The position numbers and the translations under genes were made by a program. DNA of 64,000 nt from contig JAYKNF010000013.1 of assembly GCA_036172665.1 (NCBI GenBank), forward strand, positions 5,513,789-5,577,788, read 5' to 3'. Positions 1 through 15,000 of this stretch are shown piece after piece. The stretch's first letter is position 1. Each line of letters begins with the position of its first letter. The notes beneath the pieces were generated by a model. That model saw only the letters and a program-made list of their open reading frames with translations. It did not search any database and had not been told where the DNA came from. The stretch comes from Prosopocoilus inquinatus (Eukaryota; Arthropoda; Insecta; Coleoptera; Lucanidae).

Positions 1-3000
1 GTTGTTCCTGTGCTGTATCTAATCGATCCTTACTCATCTATCATGTTATTTGGCGTTTCGATGGACTCCAGTAACTTTGATGTGAGATACGAAGTTCTCG
101 GACGCAGCTGAAGCTGGAAATAGTTTTAAACGAAACAGCACGTATTAGCGTTGTTCCTGTGATGTATCTAATCGATCCTTACTCATCTATCATGTTATTT
201 GACGTTTGGACGGACTCCAGTAACTCTGATGTGAGATACAAAGTTCTCGGACGCAGCAGAAGCTGGAAATAGTTTTGAACGAAGCAACACGTATTAGCGT
301 TGTTCCTGTGATGTATCTAAACGATCCTTACTTATCTAACATATTATATGACGTTTGGATGGACTCCAGTAAGTCTGATGTGAGATAAGACGTTTTCGGA
401 CGCAGCAGAAGCTGGAAATAGTTTTTAACGAAACAACACGCATTAGCGTTGTTCCTGTGATGTATCTAATCGATCCTTACTCATCTATCATGTTATTTGA
501 CGTTTCGATGGACTCCAGTAACTCTGATGTGAGATAAGACGTTTTCGGACGCAGCAGAAGCTGGAAATAGTTTTTAACGAAACAACACACATTAGCGTTG
601 TTCCTGTGATGTATCTAATCGATCCTTACTCATCTATCATGTTATTTGACGTTTGGACGGACTCCAGTAACTCTGATGTGAGATACAAAGTTCTCGGACG
701 CAGCAGAAGCTGGAAATAGTTTTGAACGAAGCAACACGTATTAGCGTTGTTCCTGTGATGTATCTAAACGATCCTTACTTATCTAACATATTATATGACG
801 TTTGGATGGACTCCAGTAAGTCTGATGTGAGATACAAAGTTTTTGGACGCAGCAGCTGCTGGAAATAGTTTTAAACGAAACAACACGTATTAGCGTTGTT
901 CCTGTGCTGTATCTAATCGATCCTTACTTATCTATCATGTTATTTGACGTTTCGATGGACTCCAGTAACTCTGATGTGAGATACGACGTTTTCGGACGCA
1001 GCAGAAGCTGGAAATAGTTTTAAACGAAACAACACGCATTAGCGTTGTTCCTGTGATGTATCTAATCGATCCTTACTCATCTATCATGTTATTTGGCGTT
1101 TCGATGGACTCCAGTAACTCTGATGTGAGATACAAAGTTTACGGACGCAGCAGAAGCTGTAAATAGTTTTAAATGAAACAACACGTATTAGCGTTGTTCC
1201 TGTGATGTATCTAATCGATCCTTACTCATCTATCATGTTATTTGACGTTTGGATGGACTCCAGTAACCCTGATGTGAGATACGAAATTTTCGGACGCAGC
1301 GGAAGCTGGAAATAGTTTTAAACGAAACAACACGCATTAGCGTTGTTCCTGTGATGTATCTAATCGATCCTTACTCATCTATCATGTTATTTGACGTTTC
1401 GATGGACTCCAGTAACTCTGATGTGAGATAAGACGTTTTCGGACGCAGCAGAAGCTGGAAATAGTTTTTAACGAAACAACACGCATTAGCGTTGTTCCTG
1501 TGATGTATCTAATCGATCCTTACTCATCTATCATGTTATTTGGCGTTTCGATGGACTCCAGTATCTTTGATGTGAGATACGAAGTTCTCGGACGCAGCTG
1601 AAGCTGGAAATAGTTTTAAACGAAACAACACGTATTAGCGTTGTTCCTGTGATGTATCTAATCGATCCTTACTCATCTATCATGTTATTTGACGTTTGGA
1701 CTGACTCCAGTAACTCTGATGTGAGATACAAAGTTCTCGGACGCAGCAGAAGCTGGAAATAGTTTTGAACGAAGCAACACGTATTAGCGTTGTTCCTGTG
1801 ATGTATCTAAACGATCCTTACTTATCTAACATATTATATGACGTTTGGATGGACTCCAGTAAGTCTGATGTGAGATACAAAGTTTTTGGACGCAGCAGCT
1901 GCTGGAAATAGTTTTAAACGAAACAACACGTATTAGCGTTGTTCCTGTGCTGTATCTAATCGATCCTTACTTATCTATCATGTTATTTGACGTTTCGATG
2001 GACTCCAGTAACTCTGATGTGAGATACGACGTTTTCGGACGCAGCAGAAGCTGGAAATAGTTTTAAACGAAACAACACGCATTAGCGTTGTTCCTGTGAT
2101 GTATCTAATCGATCCTTACTCATCTATCATGTTATTTGGCGTTTCGATGGACTCCAGTAACTCTGATGTGAGATACAAAGTTTACGGACGCAGCAGAAGC
2201 TGTAAATAGTTTTAAATGAAACAACACGTATTAGCGTTGTTCCTGTGATGTATCTAATCGATCCTTACTCATCTATCATGTTATTTGACGTTTGGATGGA
2301 CTCCAGTAACCCTGATGTGAGATACGAAATTTTCGGACGCAGCGGAAGCTGGAAATAGTTTTAAACGAAACAACACGCATTAGCGTTGTTCCTGTGATGT
2401 ATCTAATCGATCCTTACTCATCTATCATGTTATTTGTCGTTTCGATGGACTCTAGTAATTCTGATGTGAGATACGACGTTTTCGGACGCAGCAGAAGCTG
2501 GAAATAGTTTTAAACGAAACAACACATATTAGCGTTGTTCCTGTGATGTATCTAATCGATCCTTACTCATCTATCATGTTATTTGACGTTTGGACGGACT
2601 CCAGTAACTCTGATGTGAGATACAAAGTTCTCGGACACAGCAGAAGCTGGAAATAGTTTTGAAGGAAACAACACGTATTAGCGTTGTTCCTGTGATGTAT
2701 CTAAACGATCCTTACTTATCTATCATATTGTTTGACGTTTGGATGGACTCCAGTATCTCTAATGTGAGATACGAAATTTTCGGACGCAGCAGCAGCTGGA
2801 AATAGTTTTAAACGAAACAACACATATTAGCGTTGTTCCTGTGATGTATCTAATCGATCCTTACTAATCTATCATGTTATTTGACGTTTGGACGGACTCC
2901 AGTAACTCTGATGTGAGATACAAAGTTCTCGGACGCAGCAGAAGCTGGAAATAGTTTTGAACGAAACAACACGTATTAGCGTTGTTCCTGTGATGTATCT

Positions 3001-6000
3001 AAACGATCCTTACTTATCTATCATGTTATTTGACGTTTGGACGGACTCCAGTAACTCTGATGTGAGATACAAAGTTCTCGGACGCAGCAGAAGCTGGAAA
3101 TAGTTTTGAACGAAACAACACGTATTAGCGTTGTTCCTGTGATGTATCTAAACGATCCTTACTTATCTAACATATTATATGACGTTTGGATGGACTCCAG
3201 TAAGTCTGATGTGAGATACAAAGTTTTTGGACGCAGCAGCTGCTGGAAATAGTTTTAAACGAAACAACACGTATTAGCGTTGTTCCTGTGCTGTATCTAA
3301 TCGATCCTTACTTATCTATCATGTTATTTGACGTTTCGATGGACTCCAGTAACTCTGATGTGAGATACGACGTTTTCGGACGCAGCAGAAGCTGGAAATA
3401 GTTTTTAACGAAACAACACATATTAGCGTTGTTCCTGTGATGTATCTAATCGATCCTTACTTATCTATCATGTTATTTGACGTTTGGATCGACTCCAGTA
3501 ACTCTGATGTGATATACGAAGTTCTCGGACGCAGCAGAAGCTGGAAATAGTTTTAAACGAAACAACACGCATTAGCGTTGTTCCTGTGCTGTATCTAATC
3601 GATCCTTACTCATCTATCATGTTATTTGACGTTTCGATGGACTCCAGTAACTCTGATGTGAGATACGACGTTTTCGGACGCAGCAGAAGCTGGAAATAGT
3701 TTTAAACAAAACAACACGCATTAGCGATGTTCCTGTGATGTATCTAATCGATCCTTACTCATCTATCATGTTATTTTACGTTTGAATGGACTCCAGTATC
3801 TCTGATGTGAGATACGAAGTTCTCGGACGCAGCAGAAGCTGGAAATAGTTTTGAACGAAACAACACGTATTAGCGTTGTTCCTGTGATGTATCTAATCGA
3901 TCCTTACTTAGCTACTATGTTATTTGACGTTTCGATGGACTCCAGTAACTCTAATGTGAGATACGAAATTTTCGGACGCAGCAGCAGCTGGAAATAGTTT
4001 TAAACGAAACAACACATATTAGCGTTGTTCCTGTGATGTATCTAATCGATCCTTACTCATCTCTCATGTTATTTGACGTTTGGACGGACTCCAGTAACTC
4101 TGATGTGAGATACAAAGTTCTCGGACGCAGCAGAAGCTGGAAATAGTTTTAAATGAAACAACACGTATTAGCGTTGTTCCTGTGATGTATCTAATCGATC
4201 CTTACTCATCTATCATGTTATTTTACGTTTGAATGGACTCCAGTAACTCTGATGTGAGATACGAAGTTCTCGGACGCAGCAGAAGCTGGAAATAGTTTTG
4301 AACGAAACAACACGTATTAGCGTTGTTCCTGTGATGTATCTAATCGATCCTTACTTAGCTACTATGTTATTTGACGTTTCGATGGACTCCAGTAACTCTA
4401 ATGTGAGATACGAAATTTTCGGACGCAGCAGCAGCTGGAAATAGTTTTAAACGAAACAACACATATTAGCGTTGTTCCTGTGATGTATCTAATCGATCCT
4501 TACTCATCTCTCATGTTATTTGACGTTTGGACGGACTCCAGTAACTCTGATGTGAGATACAAAGTTCTCGGACGCAGCAGAAGCTGGAAATAGTTTTGAA
4601 CGAAGCAACACGTATTAGCGTTGTTCCTGTGATGTATCTAAACGATCCTTACTTATCTAACATATTATATGACGTTTGGATGGACTCCAGTAAGTCTGAT
4701 GTGAGATACAAAGTTTTTGGACGCAGCAGCTGCTGGAAATAGTTTTAAACGAAACAACACGCATTAGCGTTGTTCCTGTGATGTATCTAATCGATCCTTA
4801 CTCATCTATCATGTTATTTGGCGTTTCGATGGACTCCAGTAACTCTGATGTGAGATACAAAGTTTACGGACGCAGCAGAAGCTGTAAATAGTTTTAAATG
4901 AAACAACACGTATTAGCGTTGTTCCTGTGATGTATCTAATCGATCCTTACTCATCTATCATGTTATTTGGCGTTTCGATGGACTCCAGTAACTCTGATGT
5001 GAGATACAAAGTTTACGGACGCAGCAGAAGCTGTAAATAGTTTTAAATGAAACAACACGTATTAGCGTTGTTCCTGTGATGTATCTAATCGATCCTTACT
5101 CATCTATCATGTTATTTGACGTTTGGATGGACTCCAGTAACCCTGATGTGTGATACGAAATTTTCGGACGCAGCGGAAGCTGGAAATAGTTTTAAACGAA
5201 ACAACACGCATTAGCGTTGTTCCTGTGATGTTTCTAATCGATCCTTACTCATCTATCATGTTATTTGTCGTTTCGATGGACTCTAGTAATTCTGATGTGA
5301 GATACGACGTTTTCGGACGCAGCAGAAGCTGGAAATAGTTTTAAACGAAACAACACATATTAGCGTTGTTCCTGTGATGTATCTAATCGATCCTTACTCA
5401 TCTATCATGTTATTTGACGTTTGGACGGACTCCAGTAACTCTGATGTGAGATACAAAGTTCTCGGACACAGCAGAAGCTGGAAATAGTTTTGAACGAAAC
5501 AACACGTATTAGCGTTGTTCCTGTGATGTATCTAAACGATCCTTACTTATCTATCATGTTGTTTGACGTTTGGATGGACTCCAGTATCTCTAATGTGAGA
5601 TACGAAATTTTCGGACGCAGCAGCAGCTGGAAATAGTTTTAAACGAAACAACACATATTAGCGTTGTTCCTGTGATGTATCTAATCGATCCTTACTCATC
5701 TATCATGTTATTTGACGTTTGGACGGACTCCAGTAACTCTGATGTGAGATACAAAGTTCTCGGACACAGCAGAAGCTGGAAATAGTTTTGAACGAAACAA
5801 CACGTATTAGCGTTGTTCCTGTGATGTATCTAATCGATCCTTACTTAGCTACTATGTTATTTGACGTTTCGATGGACTCCAGTAACTCTAATGTGAGATA
5901 CGAAATTTTCGGACGCAGCAGCAGCTGGAAATAGTTTTAAACGAAACAACACATATTAGCGTTGTTCCTGTGATGTATCTAATCGATCCTTACTCATCTC

Positions 6001-9000
6001 TCATGTTATTTGACGTTTGGACGGACTCCAGTAACTCTGATGTGAGATACAAAGTTCTCGGACGCAGCAGAAGCTGGAAATAGTTTTGAACGAAGCAACA
6101 CGTATTAGAGTTGTTCCTGTGATGTATCTAAACGATCCTTACTTATCTAACATATTATATGACGTTTGGATGGACTCCAGTAAGTCTGATGTGAGATACA
6201 AAGTTTTTGGACGCAGCAGCTGCTGGAAATAGTTTTAAACGAAACAACACGTATTAGCGTTGTTCCTGTGCTGTATCTAATCGATCCTTACTTATCTGTC
6301 ATGTTATTTGACGTTTCGATGGACTCCAGTAACTCTGATGTGAGATACGACGTTTTCGGACGCAGCAGAAGCTGGAAATAGTTTTAAACGAAACAACACG
6401 CATTAGCGTTGTTCCTGTGATGTATCTAATCGATCCTTACTCATCTATCATGTTATTTGGCGTTTCGATGGACTCCAGTAACTCTGATGTGAGATACAAA
6501 GTTTACGGACGCAGCAGAAGCTGTAAATAGTTTTAAATGAAACAACACGTATTAGCGTTGTTCCTGTGATGTATCTAATCGATCCTTACTCATCTATCAT
6601 GTTATTTGACGTTTGGATGGACTCCAGTAACCCTGATGTGAGATACGAAATTTTCGGACGCAGCGGAAGCTGGAAATAGTTTTAAACGAAACAACACGCA
6701 TTAGCGTTGTTCCTGTGATGTATCTAATCGATCCTTACTCATCTATCATGTTATTTGTCGTTTCGATGGACTCTAGTAATTCTGATGTGATACGACGTTT
6801 TCGGACGCAGCAGAAGCTGGAAATAGTTTTAAACGAAACAACACATATTAGCGTTGTTCCTGTGATGTATCTAATCGATCCTTACTCATCTATCATGTTA
6901 TTTGACGTTTGGACGGACTCCAGTAACTCTGATGTGAGATACAAAGTTCTCGGACACAGCAGAAGCTGGAAATAGTTTTGAACGAAACAACACGTATTAG
7001 CGTTGTTCCTGTGATGTATCTAAACGATCCTTACTTATCTATCATGTTGTTTGACGTTTGGATGGACTCCAGTAACTCTAATGTGAGATACGAAATTTTC
7101 GGACGCAGCAGCAGCTGGAAATAGTTTTAAACGAAACAACACATATTAGCGTTGTTCCTGTGATGTATCTAATCGATCCTTACTCATCTATCATGTTATT
7201 TGACGTTTGGACGGACTCCAGTAACTCTGATGTGAGATACAAAGTTCTCGGACGCAGCAGAAGCTGGAAATAGTTTTGAACAAAACAACACGTATTAGCG
7301 TTGTTCCTGTGATGTATCTAAACGATCCTTACTTATCTATCATGTTATTTGACGTTTGGACGGACTCCAGTAACTCTGATGTGAGATACAAAGTTCTCGG
7401 ACGCAGCAGAAGCTGGAAATAGTTTTGAACGAAACAACACGTATTAGCGTTGTTCCTGTGATGTATCTAAACGATCCTTACTTATCTAACATATTATATG
7501 ACGTTTGGATGGACTCCAGTATGTCTGATGTGAGATACAAAGTTTTTGGACGCAGCAGCTGCTGGAAATAGTTTTAAACGAAACAACACGTATTAGCGTT
7601 GTTCCTGTGATGTATCTAATCGATCCTTACTCATCTATCATGTTATTTGACGTTTGGATGGACTCCAGTAACCCTGATGTGAGATACGAAATTTTCGGAC
7701 GCAGCGGAAGCTGGAAATAGTTTTAAACGAAACAACACGCATTAGCGTTGTTCCTGTGATGTATCTAATCGATCCTTACTCATCTATCATGCTATTTGTC
7801 GTTTCGATGGACTCTAGTAATTCTGATGTGAGATACGACGTTTTCGGACGCAGCAGAAGCTGGAAATAGTTTTAAACGAAACAACACATATTAGCGTTGT
7901 TCCTGTGATGTATCTAATCGATCCTTACTCATCTATCATGTTATTTGACGTTTGGACGGACTCCAGTAACTCTGATGTGAGATACAAAGTTCTCGGACAC
8001 AGCAGAAGCTGGAAATAGTTTTGAACGAAACAACACGTATTAGCGTTGTTCCTGTGATGTATCTAAACGATCCTTACTTATCTATCATGTTGTTTGACGT
8101 TTGGATGGACTCCAGTATCTCTAATGTGAGATACGAAATTTTCGGACGCAGCAGCAGCTGGAAATAGTTTTAAACGAAACAACACATATTAGCGTTGTTC
8201 CTGTGATGTATCTAATCGATCCTTACTCATCTATCATGTTATTTGACGTTTGGACGGACTCCAGTAACTCTGATGTGAGATACAAAGTTCTCGGACGCAG
8301 CAGAAGCTGGAAATAGTTTTGAACGAAACAACACGTATTAGCGTTGTTCCTGTGATGTATCTAAACGATCCTTACTTATCTAACATGTTATTTGACGTTT
8401 GGACGGACTCCAGTAACTCTGATGTGAGATACAAAGTTCTCGGACGCAGCAGAAGCTGGAAATAGTTTTGAACGAAACAACACGTATTAGCGTTGTTCCT
8501 GTGATGTATCTAAACGATCCTTACTTATCTAACATATTATATGACGTTTGGATGGACTCCAGTAAGTCTGATGTGAGATACAAAGTTTTTGGACGCAGCA
8601 GCTGCTGGAAATAGTTTTAAACGAAACAACACGTATTAGCGTTGTTCCTGTGCTGTATCTAATCGATCCTTACTTATCTATCATGTTATTTGACGTTTCG
8701 ATGGACTCCAGTAACTCTGATGTGAGATACGACGTTTTCGGACGCAGCAGAAGCTGGAAATAGTTTTTAACGAAACAACACATATTAGCGTTGTTCCTGT
8801 GATGTATCTAATCGATCCTTACTTATCTATCATGTTATTTGACGTTTGGATCGACTCCAGTAACTCTGATGTGATATACGAAGTTCTCGGACGCAGCAGA
8901 AGCTGGAAATAGTTTTAAACGAAACAACACGCATTAGCGTTGTTCCTGTGCTGTATCTAATCGATCCTTACTCATCTATCATGTTATTTGACGTTTCGAT

Positions 9001-12000
9001 GGACTCCAGTAACTCTGATGTGAGATACGACGTTTTCGGACGCAGCAGAAGCTGGAAATAGTTTTAAACAAAACAACACGCATTAGCGATGTTCCTGTGA
9101 TGTATCTAATCGATCCTTACTCATCTATCATGTTATTTTACGTTTGAATGGACTCCAGTAACTCTGATGTGAGATACGAAGTTCTCGGACGCAGCAGAAG
9201 CTGGAAATAGTTTTGAACGAAACAACACGTATTAGCGTTGTTCCTGTGATGTATCTAATCGATCCTTACTTAGCTACTATGTTATTTGACGTTTCGATGG
9301 ACTCCAGTAACTCTAATGTGAGATACGAAATTTTCGGACGCAGCAGCAGCTGGAAATAGTTTTAAACGAAACAACACATATTAGCGTTGTTCCTGTGATG
9401 TATCTAATCGATCCTTACTCATCTCTCATGTTATTTGACGTTTGGACGGACTCCAGTAACTCTGATGTGAGATACAAAGTTCTCGGACGCAGCAGAAGCT
9501 GGAAATAGTTTTGAACGAAGCAACACGTATTAGCGTTGTTCCTGTGATGTATCTAAACGATCCTTACTTATCTAACATATTATATGACGTTTGGATGGAC
9601 TCCAGTAAGTCTGATGTGAGATACAAAGTTTTTGGACGCAGCAGCTGCTGGAAATAGTTTTAAACGAAACAACACGTATTAGCGTTGTTCCTGTGCTGTA
9701 TCTAATCGATCCTTACTTATCTATCATGTTATTTGACGTTTCGATGGACTCCAGTAACTCTGATGTGAGATACGACGTTTTCGGACGCAGCAGAAGCTGG
9801 AAATAGTTTTAAACGAAACAACACGCATTAGCGTTGTTCCTGTGATGTATCTAATCGATCCTTACTCATCTATCATGTTATTTGGCGTTTCGATGGACTC
9901 CAGTAACTCTGATGTGAGATACAAAGTTTACGGACGCAGCAGAAGCTGTAAATAGTTTTAAATGAAACAACACGTATTAGCGTTGTTCCTGTGATGTATC
10001 TAATCGATCCTTACTCATCTATCATGTTATTTGACGTTTGGATGGACTCCAGTAACTTTGATGTGAGATACGAAGTTCTCGGGCGCAGCTGAAGCTGGAA
10101 ATAGTTTTAAACGAAACAACACGTATTAGCGTTGTTCCTGTGATGTATCTAATCGATCCTTACTCATCTATCATGTTATTTGACGTTTGGACGGACTCCA
10201 GTAACTCTGATGTGAGATACAAAGTTCTCGGACGCAGCAGAAGCTGGAAATAGTTTTGAACGGAGCAACACGTATTAGCGTTGTTCCTGTGATGTATCTA
10301 AACGATCCTTACTTATCTAACATATTATATGACGTTTGGATGGACTCCAGTAAGTCTGATGTGAGATAAGACGTTTTCGGACGCAGCAGAAGCTGGAAAT
10401 AGTTTTTAACGAAACAACAGGCATTAGCGTTGTTCCTGTGATGTATCTAATCGATCCTTACTCATCTATCATGTTATTTGACGTTTCGATGGACTCCAGT
10501 AACTCTGATGTGAGATAAGACGTTTTCGGACGCAGCAGAAGCTGGAAATAGTTTTTAACGAAACAACACGCATTAGCGTTGTTCCTGTGATGTATCTAAT
10601 CGATCCTTACTCATCTATCATGTTATTTGGCGTTTCGATGGACTCCAGTAACTTTGATGTGAGATACGAAGTTCTCGGACGCAGCTGAAGCTGGAAATAG
10701 TTTTAAACGAAACAACACGTATTAGCGTTGTTCCTGTGATGTATCTAATCGATCCTTACTCATCTATCATGTTATTTGACGTTTGGACGGACTCCAGTAA
10801 CTCTGATGTGAGATACAAAGTTCTCGGACGCAGCAGAAGCTGGAAATAGTTTTGAACGAAGCAACACGTATTAGCGTTGTTCCTGTGATGTATCTAATCG
10901 ATCCTTACTCATCTATCATGTTATTTTACGTTTGAATGGACTCCAGTAACTCTGATGTGAGATACAAAGTTCTCGGACGCAGCAGAAGCTGGAAATAGTT
11001 TTGAACGAAACAACACGTATTAGCGTTGTTCCTGTGATGTATCTAAACGATCCTTACTTATCTAACATATTATATGACGTTTGGATGGACTCCAGTAAGT
11101 CTGATGTGAGATACAAAGTTTTTGGACGCAGCAGCTGCTGGAAATAGTTTTAAACGAAACAACACGTATTAGCGTTGTTCCTGTGCTGTATCTAATCGAT
11201 CCTTACTTATCTATCATGTTATTTGACGTTTCGATGGACTCCAGTAACTCTGATGTGAGATACGACGTTTTCGGACGCAGCAGAAGCTGGAAATAGTTTT
11301 TAACGAAACAACACGCATTAGCGTTGTTCCTGTGATGTATCTAATCGATCCTTACTCATCTATCATGTTATTTGGCGTTTCGATGGACTCCAGTAACTTT
11401 GATGTGAGATACGAAGTTCTCGGACGCAGCTGAAGCTGGAAATAGTTTTAAACGAAACAACACCTATTACCGTTGTTCCTGTGATGTATCTAATCGATCC
11501 TTACTCATCTATCATGTTATTTGACGTTTGGACGGACTCCAGTAACTCTGATGTGAGATACAAAGTTCTCGGACGCAGCAGAAGCTGGAAATAGTTTTGA
11601 ACGAAGCAACACGTATTAGCGTTGTTCCTGTGATGTATCTAAACGATCCTTACTTATCTAACATATTATATGACGTTTGGATGGACTCCAGTAAGTCTGA
11701 TGTGAGATACAATGTTTTTGGACGCAGCAGCTGCTGGAAATAGTTTTAAACGAAACAACACGTATTAGCGTTGTTCCTGTGCTGTATCTAATCGATCCTT
11801 ACTTATCTATCATGTTATTTGACGTTTCGATGGACTCCAGTAACTCTGATGTGAGATACGACGTTTTCGGACGCAGCAGAAGCTGGAAATAGTTTTAAAC
11901 GAAACAACACGCATTAGCGTTGTTCCTGTGATGTATCTAATCGATCCTTACTCATCTATCATGTTATTTGGCGTTTCGATGGACTCCAGTAACTCTGATG

Positions 12001-15000
12001 TGAGATACAAAGTTTACGGGCGCAGCAGAAGCTGTAAATAGTTTTAAATGAAACAACACGTATTAGCGTTGTTCCTGTGATGTATCTAATCGATCCTTAC
12101 TCATCTATCATGTTATTTGACGTTTGGATGGACTCCAGTAACCCTGATGTGAGATACGAAATTTTCGGACGCAGCGGAAGCTGGAAATAGTTTTAAACGA
12201 AACAACACGCATTAGCGTTGTTCCTGTGATGTATCTAATCGATCCTTACTCATCTATCATGTTATTTGTCGTTTCGATGGACTCTAGTAATTCTGATGTG
12301 AGATACGACGTTTTCGGACGCAGCAGAAGCTGGAAATAGTTTTAAACGAAACAACACATATTAGCGTTGTTCCTGTGATGTATCTAATCGATCCTTACTC
12401 ATCTATCATGTTATTTGACGTTTGGACGGACTCCAGTAACTCTGATGTGAGATACAAAGTTCTCGGACACAGCAGAAGCTGGAAATAGTTTTGAAAGAAA
12501 CAACACGTATTAGCGTTGTTCCTGTGATGTATCTAAACGATCCTTACTTATCTATCATGTTGTTTGACGTTTGGATGGACTCCAGTATCTCTAATGTGAG
12601 ATACGAAATTTTCGGACGCAGCAGCAGCTGGAAATAGTTTTAAACGAAACAACACATATTAGCGTTGTTCCTGTGATGTATCTAATCGATCCTTACTCAT
12701 CTATCATGTTATTTGACGTTTGGACGGACTCCAGTAACTCTGATGTGAGATACAAAGTTCTCGGACGCAGCGGAAGCTGGAAATAGTTTTGAACGAAACA
12801 ACACGTATTAGCGTTGTTCCTGTGATGTATCTAAACGATCCTTACTTATCTATCATGTTATTTGACGTTTGGACGGACTCCAGTAACTCTGATGTGAGAT
12901 ACAAAGTTCTCGGACGCAGCAGAAGCTGGAAATAGTTTTGAACGAAACAACACGTATTAGCGTTGTTCCTGTGATGTATCTAAACGATCCTTACTTATCT
13001 ATCATGTTGTTTGACGTTTGGATGGACTCCAGTATCTCTAATGTGAGATACGAAATTTTCGGACGCAGCAGAAGCTGGAAATAGTTTTAAACAAAACAAC
13101 ACGCATTAGCGATGTTCCTGTGATGTATCTAATCGATCCTTACTCATCTATCATGTTATTTTACGTTTGAATGGACTCCAGTAACTCTGATGTGAGATAC
13201 GAAGTTCTCGGACGCAGCAGAAGCTGGAAATAGTTTTGAACGAAACAACACGTATTAGCGTTGTTCCTGTGATGTATCTAATCGATCCTTACTTAGCTAC
13301 TATGTTATTTGACGTTTCGATGGACTCCAGTAACTCTAATGTGAGATACGAAATTTTCGGACGCAGCAGCAGCTGGAAATAGTTTTAAACGAAACAACAC
13401 ATATTAGCGTTGTTCCTGTGATGTATCTAATCGATCCTTACTCATCTCTCATGTTATTTGACGTTTGGACGGACTCCAGTAACTCTGATGTGAGATACAA
13501 AGTTCTCGGACGCAGCAGAAGCTGGAAATAGTTTTGAACGAAGCAACACGTATTAGCGTTGTTCCTGTGATGTATCTAAACGATCCTTACTTATCTAACA
13601 TATTATATGACGTTTGGATGGACTCCAGTAAGTCTGATGTGAGATACAAAGTTTTTGGACGCAGCAGCTGCTGGAAATAGTTTTAAACGAAACAACACGT
13701 ATTAGCGTTGTTCCTGTGCTGTATCTAATCGATCCTTACTTATCTATCATGTTATTTGACGTTTCGATGGACTCCAGTAACTCTGATGTGAGATACGACG
13801 TTTTCGGACGCAGCAGAAGCTGGAAATAGTTTTAAACGAAACAACACGCATTAGCGTTGTTCCTGTGATGTATCTAATCGATCCTTACTCATCTATCATG
13901 TTATTTGGCGTTTCGATGGACTCCAGTAACTCTGATGTGAGATACAAAGTTTACGGACGCAGCAGAAGCTGTAAATAGTTTTAAATGAAACAACACGTAT
14001 TAGCGTTGTTCCTGTGATGTATCTAATCGATCCTTACTCATCTATCATGTTATTTGACGTTTGGATGGACTCCAGTAACCCTGATGTGAGATACGAAATT
14101 TTCGGGCGCAGCGGAAGCTGGAAATAGTTTTAAACGAAACAACACGCATTAGCGTTGTTCCTGTGATGTATCTAATCGATCCTTACTCATCTATCATGTT
14201 ATTTGTCGTTTCGATGGACTCTAGTAATTCTGATGTGAGATACGACGTTTTCGGACGCAGCAGAAGCTGGAAATAGTTTTAAACGAAACAACACATATTA
14301 GCGTTGTTCCTGTGATGTATCTAATCGATCCTTACTCATCTATCATGTTATTTGACGTTTGGACGGACTCCAGTAACTCTGATGTGAGATACAAGGTTCT
14401 CGGACACAGCAGAAGCTGGAAATAGTTTTGAACGAAACAACACGTATTAGCGTTGTTCCTGTGATGTATCTAAACGATCCTTACTTATCTATCATGTTGT
14501 TTGACGTTTGGATGGACTCCAGTAACTCTAATGTGAGATACGAAATTTTCGGACGCAGCAGCAGCTGGAAATAGTTTTAAACGAAACAACACATATTAGC
14601 GTTGTTCCTGTGATGTATCTAATCGATCCTTACTTATCTATCATGTTATTTGACGTTTGGACGGACTCCAGTAACTCTGATGTGAGATACAAAGTTCTCG
14701 GACGCAGCAGAAGCTGGAAATAGTTTTGAACGAAACAACACGTATTAGCGTTGTTCCTGTGATGTATCTAAACGATCCTTACTTATCTATCATGTTATTT
14801 GACGTTTGGACGGACTCCAGTAACTCTGATGTGAGATACAAAGTTCTCGGACGCAGCAGAAGCTGGAAAGAGTTTTGAACGAAACAACACGTATTAGCGT
14901 TGTTCCTGTGATGTATCTAAACGATCCTTACTTATCTAACATATTATATGACGTTTGGATGGACTCCAGTATGTCTGATGTGAGATACAAAGTTTTTGGA

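Noticed and set aside
5150..6975. Short + strand open frames inside the satellite (5150-5338, 6715-6975)
   Set aside because: They exist only because a substitution or 2-bp deletion removed a stop in one monomer; neighbouring monomers are closed in the same frame.
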